Source: Rickettsiales bacterium (GTDB lineage Bacteria; Pseudomonadota; Alphaproteobacteria; Rickettsiales; UBA1997). Taken from it: a DNA stretch of 10,006 nucleotides. The position numbers were made by a program, and so were the translations under genes. A model generated the notes under the pieces. It was not told the DNA's origin. It ran no database searches and saw nothing but the letters and a program-made list of their open reading frames with translations. The stretch lies in contig SHWK01000028.1 of assembly GCA_009693885.1 (NCBI GenBank), forward strand, positions 1-10,006. Reading direction: 5' to 3'. Below, one piece after another: positions 6,012-10,006 of this stretch (positions are counted from its first letter, which is position 1; every line of letters starts with the position of its first letter).

Positions 6012-8657
6012 GTGAAACAAAATCTATCAAATTATAGTCATAAAGAATGCGAGCCCAAGTGGCAGAAGGCTTGGGATGATGCTCAGGTTTTTAAATTCGA
6101 TGAAAATTCTAGCAAGCCAAAATTTTATGAGCTCGAAATGTTACCTTATCCTTCGGGCAAAATTCACATGGGGCACTTGCGCAATTATGCCATTGGCGAT
6201 GTGATTGCGCGTTTTAAAATAATGCAGGGCTTTAATGTGCTGCACCCGATGGGCTTTGATGCCTTTGGTTTGCCCGCCGAAAACGCTGCCTTGCAACATA
6301 AAATTCACCCCGAAAAATGGACACTCGAAAATATCGAAACGATGCGCGCCGAGCTAAAAACAATTGGCCTTTCTATCGATTGGAGTCGTGAGATTGCTAC
6401 TTGCTTGCCTAATTATTATAAGCATGAACAAAAAATTTTCCTCGATTTTTTAAAGGCGGGATTAGCTTATCAAAAAGAATCTTTGGTTAATTGGGATCCA
6501 ATTGATAACACGGTTTTAGCCAACGAACAAGTGATCGACGGCCGCGGTTGGCGTAGTGGCGCGCTGGTTGAAAAGAAAAAACTTCGTCAATGGTTTTTGA
6601 AAATTTCTGATTTTAGCGAAGAATTATTGCAAGAGTTAAAAGCTTTGAAGGGTTGGGACGAGCGGGTTCTCACCATGCAAGAAAAATGGATTGGAAAATC
6701 TGAAGGATTAGTGGTTGATTTTAAATTGTCAGATAGTGACAAAATTCAAGTTTATACAACACGCCCTGATACCTTATTTGGCGCGTCTTTTCTGGCTATT
6801 TCAGCGCATCATCCTGTTGCTTTAAAATTGGCACAAAATAATTCTACGATTAAAGAATTTATTGCCGAATGTGATAAAAATGCTATTGATGAACAAACGC
6901 TCGAAACCCAAGAGAAGAAAGGCGTGGCGACAGGTTTGCAAGCTGAACATCCGCTTGATCCTTCATGGAAAATAGATGTTTATGTCGCTAATTTTGTATT
7001 GATGGATTATGGCGCCGGTGCTGTGTTTGGCTGCCCCGCACATGATGCGCGCGATTTTGAATTTGCCATAAAATATAATTTGCCAATTAAGCAAGTTGTT
7101 GCGCCGCTTGACGCTACAAAAAATACCAAATCAGCAGAAAGCGATTCACATATCAGCACTACGCAATTGCCATTTCTCGATGATGGTCTAATGATAAATT
7201 CTGATTTTCTTAACGGCCTTACTTGTGAGCAAGCGCAACACAAAGTTGCAGAAATTCTCTGCGGCAAAAATCAAGCGCAGCGCAAAACAAATTTTCGTCT
7301 GCGCGATTGGGGCGTCTCGCGTCAACGCTATTGGGGCTGCCCAATTCCAATTTTATATTTAGAAGATGGATCAGCTGTGCCAGTGCCACAAGATCAACTG
7401 CCAGTTGAGTTGCCCAAAGATGTTGAGTTTAGCGGCACGGGCAACCCACTAGCAAATCATCCAACATGGAAATACACAACTTACACCGATGCTAATGGCA
7501 AAACCCACAAGGCCACGCGCGAAACCGACACTTTCGATACATTTTTTGAAAGCTCGTGGTATTTTTTGCGCTATGTCTCGAAAACCGAAGATAAGGCCTT
7601 TGACAAAGATGTGGTAAATAAATTTATGCCTGTCGATCAATATGTTGGCGGCATTGAGCATGCGGTTTTACATTTGCTTTATGCAAGATTTTTTACTAAA
7701 GCATTAAAAAAATGTGGTTATTTAGATTTTAGCGAGCCCTTCAAAAACCTACTCACACAAGGGATGGTGTGCCATCATACTTTTAAGAATCAAAAAGGTG
7801 AATGGGTTTTTCCTAGTGAAGCTATAGAGGTTGAAGCAGGAAAATTCATTCATGAAAAAACCCGCGAAACCTTGGTGCGCGGCCGTAGCGAAAAAATGAG
7901 CAAATCGAAAAAAAATGTTGTTGAACCTCTTCATATCGTAGAAGCCTACGGAGCAGACACTGCGCGGCTTTTTATGCTTTCAGATTCTCCGGCATCGCGT
8001 GATTTAGAATGGTCAGAAAGTGGCGTCGATGGCGCGTGGAAATATGTCAATCGCTTGTGGAAACTGATTGCCTCACACGCTAACCAAATTGATCATGGCC
8101 CTTTGCAGCCGCTTGCAACCTATAACGAGGAGCAGTTGCAAATCATAAAACTCACTCACAAAACCATTGCAATGGTTGGTGATGAATTCGAAAAAATCGG
8201 CTTCAATCGAGCAATTGCAAAGATCCGTGAGTTTTCAAACGCGCTAGAAAAATTTGCAACACAAAGTGAAGAGATCACAAAATTCAACACACAAAACGCG
8301 GCCGCACAACGCAACGCCGAAATTATGCATTTTGCCCTGACAAATTTAGTGATTTTATTTGCACCAATAATGCCTCACTTGGCCGAAGAATGCTGGGCGG
8401 CACTAGGCAATAACAATCTTGTGACTCAAGCAAAATTTCCGCAATTTGATCCTCAATTAATCAGTGAAAATTCTGTAAAAATTGCCGTGCAAGTTATGGG
8501 GAAACTGCGCGCTGTTCTTGAAATGCCAAAAGGCGCGAGCCGTGAAGATGTTGAGTTGGCGGCGTTGCAAAATGAAAATGTGCAGAAATTTTTGGAAGGG
8601 AAGATTGCTAAAAAAATTATTGCGGTGCCGGATAAGATGATAAATTTTGTGTTGTAG
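6012..8657 (+). CDS. leuS: Leucyl-tRNA synthetase (LeuS)
   Basis: This class I aminoacyl-tRNA synthetase charges tRNA-Leu in the cytosol and edits mischarged residues. The 881-residue product is full length. The ATP-binding HIGH motif appears as HMGH (52-55) in PYPSGKIHMGHLRNY. The CP1 editing domain has the threonine-rich TTRPDTLFG and GCPAHDARDFEFA, with the editing aspartates at 345 and 348. RDWGVSRQRYWGCPIPI and DTFFESSWYFLRY follow. KMSKS (628-632) is intact, then comes the anticodon-binding helical domain and a C-terminal extension ending KKIIAVPDKMINFVL. The start is GTG at 6012: the next in-frame Met (about residue 37-43) would remove the conserved YSHKECEPKWQKAW segment. No Shine-Dalgarno is visible. 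The gene closes the five-gene run and is followed by a large palindrome instead of the lptE and holA genes common after leuS in Alphaproteobacteria. Confidence 0.98.
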   Translation: MKQNLSNYSHKECEPKWQKAWDDAQVFKFDENSSKPKFYELEMLPYPSGKIHMGHLRNYAIGDVIARFKIMQGFNVLHPMGFDAFGLPAENAALQHKIHPEKWTLENIETMRAELKTIGLSIDWSREIATCLPNYYKHEQKIFLDFLKAGLAYQKESLVNWDPIDNTVLANEQVIDGRGWRSGALVEKKKLRQWFLKISDFSEELLQELKALKGWDERVLTMQEKWIGKSEGLVVDFKLSDSDKIQVYTTRPDTLFGASFLAISAHHPVALKLAQNNSTIKEFIAECDKNAIDEQTLETQEKKGVATGLQAEHPLDPSWKIDVYVANFVLMDYGAGAVFGCPAHDARDFEFAIKYNLPIKQVVAPLDATKNTKSAESDSHISTTQLPFLDDGLMINSDFLNGLTCEQAQHKVAEILCGKNQAQRKTNFRLRDWGVSRQRYWGCPIPILYLEDGSAVPVPQDQLPVELPKDVEFSGTGNPLANHPTWKYTTYTDANGKTHKATRETDTFDTFFESSWYFLRYVSKTEDKAFDKDVVNKFMPVDQYVGGIEHAVLHLLYARFFTKALKKCGYLDFSEPFKNLLTQGMVCHHTFKNQKGEWVFPSEAIEVEAGKFIHEKTRETLVRGRSEKMSKSKKNVVEPLHIVEAYGADTARLFMLSDSPASRDLEWSESGVDGAWKYVNRLWKLIASHANQIDHGPLQPLATYNEEQLQIIKLTHKTIAMVGDEFEKIGFNRAIAKIREFSNALEKFATQSEEITKFNTQNAAAQRNAEIMHFALTNLVILFAPIMPHLAEECWAALGNNNLVTQAKFPQFDPQLISENSVKIAVQVMGKLRAVLEMPKGASREDVELAALQNENVQKFLEGKIAKKIIAVPDKMINFVL

Positions 8658-8667
8658 ATCTTGTATA

Positions 8668-8819
8668 AAAGATAAATCGCCTACTGTTTATTGGCGAGCA
8701 AGGGGGTCTGCTGCTCAGACACCCTTTTCATCTGATTAATGCAAGCGTAGCTTGCGATGAAGAAGAGAACTCGCCTCAGACCCCCTTGCTCGCCAATAAA
8801 CAGTAGGCGATTTATCTTT
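8668..8819 (+). repeat. 152-bp palindromic element with perfect 43-bp inverted arms
   Basis: Bases 8668-8710 are the exact reverse complement of 8777-8819, 43 of 43. The 66-base centre contains its own hairpin: TTCATC-side bases 8728-8732 pair with 8756-8760, and GCAAGC/GCTTGC (8741-8746 with 8750-8755) pair around GTA. Each arm can also fold alone through TCGCC and GGCGA (8677-8681 with 8693-8697). The left arm has a second, local partner at 8716-8726. TA dinucleotides flank both ends (8666-8667 and 8819-8820, the latter overlapping the arm by one base), which would suit a TA-targeting MITE but is weak evidence. There is no coding frame inside. Likely roles are a transposon-derived palindromic repeat and, since it starts ten bases after the leuS stop, a transcription barrier or mRNA-stabilising hairpin. 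Confidence 0.9.
8700..8726 (+). terminator. Local hairpin in the left arm, possible leuS terminator
   Basis: AAGGGGGTCTG (8700-8710) pairs with CAGACACCCTT (8716-8726), giving ten base pairs and one G/A mismatch around a CTGCT loop. Four T overlap the end (8725-8728). The T-tract is short, so termination would be partial. This structure competes with the long-range pairing of the same arm to 8777-8787. Confidence 0.45.
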
Positions 8820-8839
8820 AACGCACTACTTTTGTTGAC

Positions 8840-8869
8840 TTGATTTTATCATAAGAAATGTGTTATAAA
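8840..8869 (+). promoter_or_regulatory. Sigma70-like promoter with extended -10 for the ABC transporter gene
   Basis: TTGATT (8840-8845) is followed after 18 bases by TATAAA (8864-8869), with TG one base upstream of the -10 box (8861-8862), which makes an extended -10. A start point near 8876 would leave a leader of about 30 bases before the ATG. An overlapping TTGACT at 8835 is closer to the -35 consensus but lies too far away (23 bases). It is the best promoter in the window and fits a new transcription unit after the palindrome. Confidence 0.6.
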
Positions 8870-8894
8870 TTTTATTTATACACTAACTTTATTT

Positions 8895-8906
8895 GCGGAA
8901 GAGAAA
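8895..8906 (+). promoter_or_regulatory. Clear Shine-Dalgarno of the ABC transporter gene
   Basis: GCGGAAGAGAAA directly precedes the ATG at 8907, placing GGAAGAG at a normal distance. It is the only gene start in the window with an evident purine-rich ribosome-binding site. Confidence 0.6.
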
Positions 8907-10006
8907 ATGATTCAAAAGAAAACCGGCTCTCTATCCTACGTTATCAACGCTTGCAAGCCTTTCAAATTTTATATTGGGCTGCATCTTTTTGTTATTCTTT
9001 ATTCTGCTATTGATATTTCACTTTGGCCTTATCTTTCAAAATTACTGATTGATTCTGTTGCGACGGCAGGACAAGAAGATATTTTTAGCAAAACAAAAAA
9101 TGCCATTATTTTGCTAGCAATATTCACGGCACTTCCTGGTTTTATTTGGCGCATTTGTGATTATTCTTGGACAAAAATGATCCCCGCCCTAAAAGCAAAA
9201 ATTACCATCGAAGCAATTGAAGCAATCGCCGCCCATTCACATAACTTTTTCCAAAATAATTTCACCGGCGCCATCGTCAATAGAATCAAAGATCTCACTA
9301 ATTGCACTCCAAGATTAATCGAAATAATTTTATACAGCCTTTTAAAAACTTTTTTAAGTCTTTTTATAGCATTTTTTACAGTTTTTTTCGTACATAAATT
9401 CTTTGCTTTTGGCCTACTTGCTTGGGGAATTTTATTTATTTTCCTTGCGATAAAAACCTCGACAAAAACCATTGCGATGTCTAGCAAAATAGCGGATCAA
9501 AGCTCTAAAATCACCGGCAATATTGCCGATTTATTTGGCAATATTGCTAACATTAAGTTTTTTGTTAATCATGATTTAGAAACAAATCGCGCCCAAAATT
9601 TATGCGATACTTATAGTCGACTTTCTAAACAGCGCGGGTTTTTTCTATTAAAATTGCAAGGAATTCAAGCATTTACTTTTTCGATTTATTTTATTTTCTG
9701 CATTCTATTGTTAGTTTGGCTTTATGGGAAAGGCCAAGTGACTCTAGGCGATTTTGCGATGATTTTCACCATAAATTGCTGGATGATCAATGAAATGTGG
9801 AACATGTCCAAGGAGCTGCGCCACTTTTTAGAAGAATTTGGCACACTAAAACAAGCACTAAAAATCGTTAATGAGCCGATCGAAGTTAAAGATATTGAAA
9901 ACGCTAGAACCCTTCAAATTGCTGATTGCAACGAGGGTGAAATTATCTTTGAAAATGTTGGATTTTCTTATAAAGAAAAAAACCCCTCAACAGAAATCAG
10001 GCCATT
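8907..10006 (+). CDS. ABC exporter half-transporter, 5' part (permease plus start of ATPase domain)
   Basis: The reading frame is open from ATG 8907 to the window end: 366 codons without a stop, so the gene is cut by the window edge. The product is the N-terminal part of a type IV (MsbA/ABCB-like) exporter subunit in the inner membrane. Hydrophobic segments lie at about 22-45, 65-85, 140-162, 164-182 and 252-272. The block HSHNFFQNNFTGAIVNRIKD (about 110-129) matches the exporter pattern before a coupling region, and GQVTLGDFAMIFT (276-288) matches the family's last-helix region. The nucleotide-binding domain begins at about 343 (GEIIFENVGFSY, with the A-loop Tyr). Walker A, signature and Walker B lie outside the window. 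Full-length proteins are usually about 570-600 residues. The substrate is unknown; lipid, peptide or drug export are all possible. Confidence 0.88.
   Translation, partial: MIQKKTGSLSYVINACKPFKFYIGLHLFVILYSAIDISLWPYLSKLLIDSVATAGQEDIFSKTKNAIILLAIFTALPGFIWRICDYSWTKMIPALKAKITIEAIEAIAAHSHNFFQNNFTGAIVNRIKDLTNCTPRLIEIILYSLLKTFLSLFIAFFTVFFVHKFFAFGLLAWGILFIFLAIKTSTKTIAMSSKIADQSSKITGNIADLFGNIANIKFFVNHDLETNRAQNLCDTYSRLSKQRGFFLLKLQGIQAFTFSIYFIFCILLLVWLYGKGQVTLGDFAMIFTINCWMINEMWNMSKELRHFLEEFGTLKQALKIVNEPIEVKDIENARTLQIADCNEGEIIFENVGFSYKEKNPSTEIRP

Noticed and set aside
8668..8819. CRISPR array or integron-like site
   Set aside because: There is one inverted repeat pair, not regularly spaced direct repeats, and no cas or integrase gene nearby.
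9161..9487. Minus-strand open frame of 108 codons
   Set aside because: It is antisense to the ABC transporter permease domain, whose + strand frame is open for 366 codons with clear exporter features and a promoter plus Shine-Dalgarno.

Overview
The window looks like chromosome of an AT-rich alphaproteobacterium, probably Rickettsiales-like or Holosporales-like and host-associated. Three things suggest this: a low-GC, A/T-biased codon use throughout; a DUF3576 lipoprotein gene directly upstream of leuS, a pairing typical of Alphaproteobacteria; and an isolated virB8-virB9 pair placed among housekeeping genes, as in the scattered type IV secretion (T4SS) genes of Rickettsiales. The taxonomic call is an inference from gene content, not from a marker-gene comparison.

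Layout, all genes on the + strand. (1) 20-1288: glyA, serine hydroxymethyltransferase. (2) 1289-1620: a 332-bp gap with no protein gene but dense structure. It holds a short GC hairpin with a T-run, a GC-rich foldable stretch that may be a small RNA, a strong hairpin-plus-T-tract terminator, and three more palindromes. (3) 1621-2892: an RlmI-type PUA + SAM-dependent rRNA methyltransferase. (4) 2963-8657: a closely packed set of a CinA/MoaB-fold protein, VirB8, VirB9, a DUF3576 lipoprotein and leucyl-tRNA synthetase, with 3-17 nt between genes. This is probably one operon. (5) 8658-8906: a gap dominated by a 152-bp palindromic element with perfect 43-bp arms, followed by a good sigma70-like promoter. 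(6) 8907 to the window end: the 5' two thirds of an ABC exporter half-transporter, cut off just as its nucleotide-binding domain begins.

How the genes fit together: glyA (one-carbon supply), the rRNA methyltransferase and leuS serve translation and core metabolism. VirB8 (inner-membrane assembly factor) and VirB9 (periplasmic/outer-membrane core subunit) would be parts of a P-type type IV secretion apparatus whose other genes lie elsewhere. Three consecutive products, VirB8, VirB9 and the DUF3576 lipoprotein, act in the cell envelope. No complete undescribed system is visible. The most unusual signals are the nested palindrome after leuS, the structured gap after glyA, the T4SS pair embedded in a leuS operon, and the proline-rich tail on VirB9.
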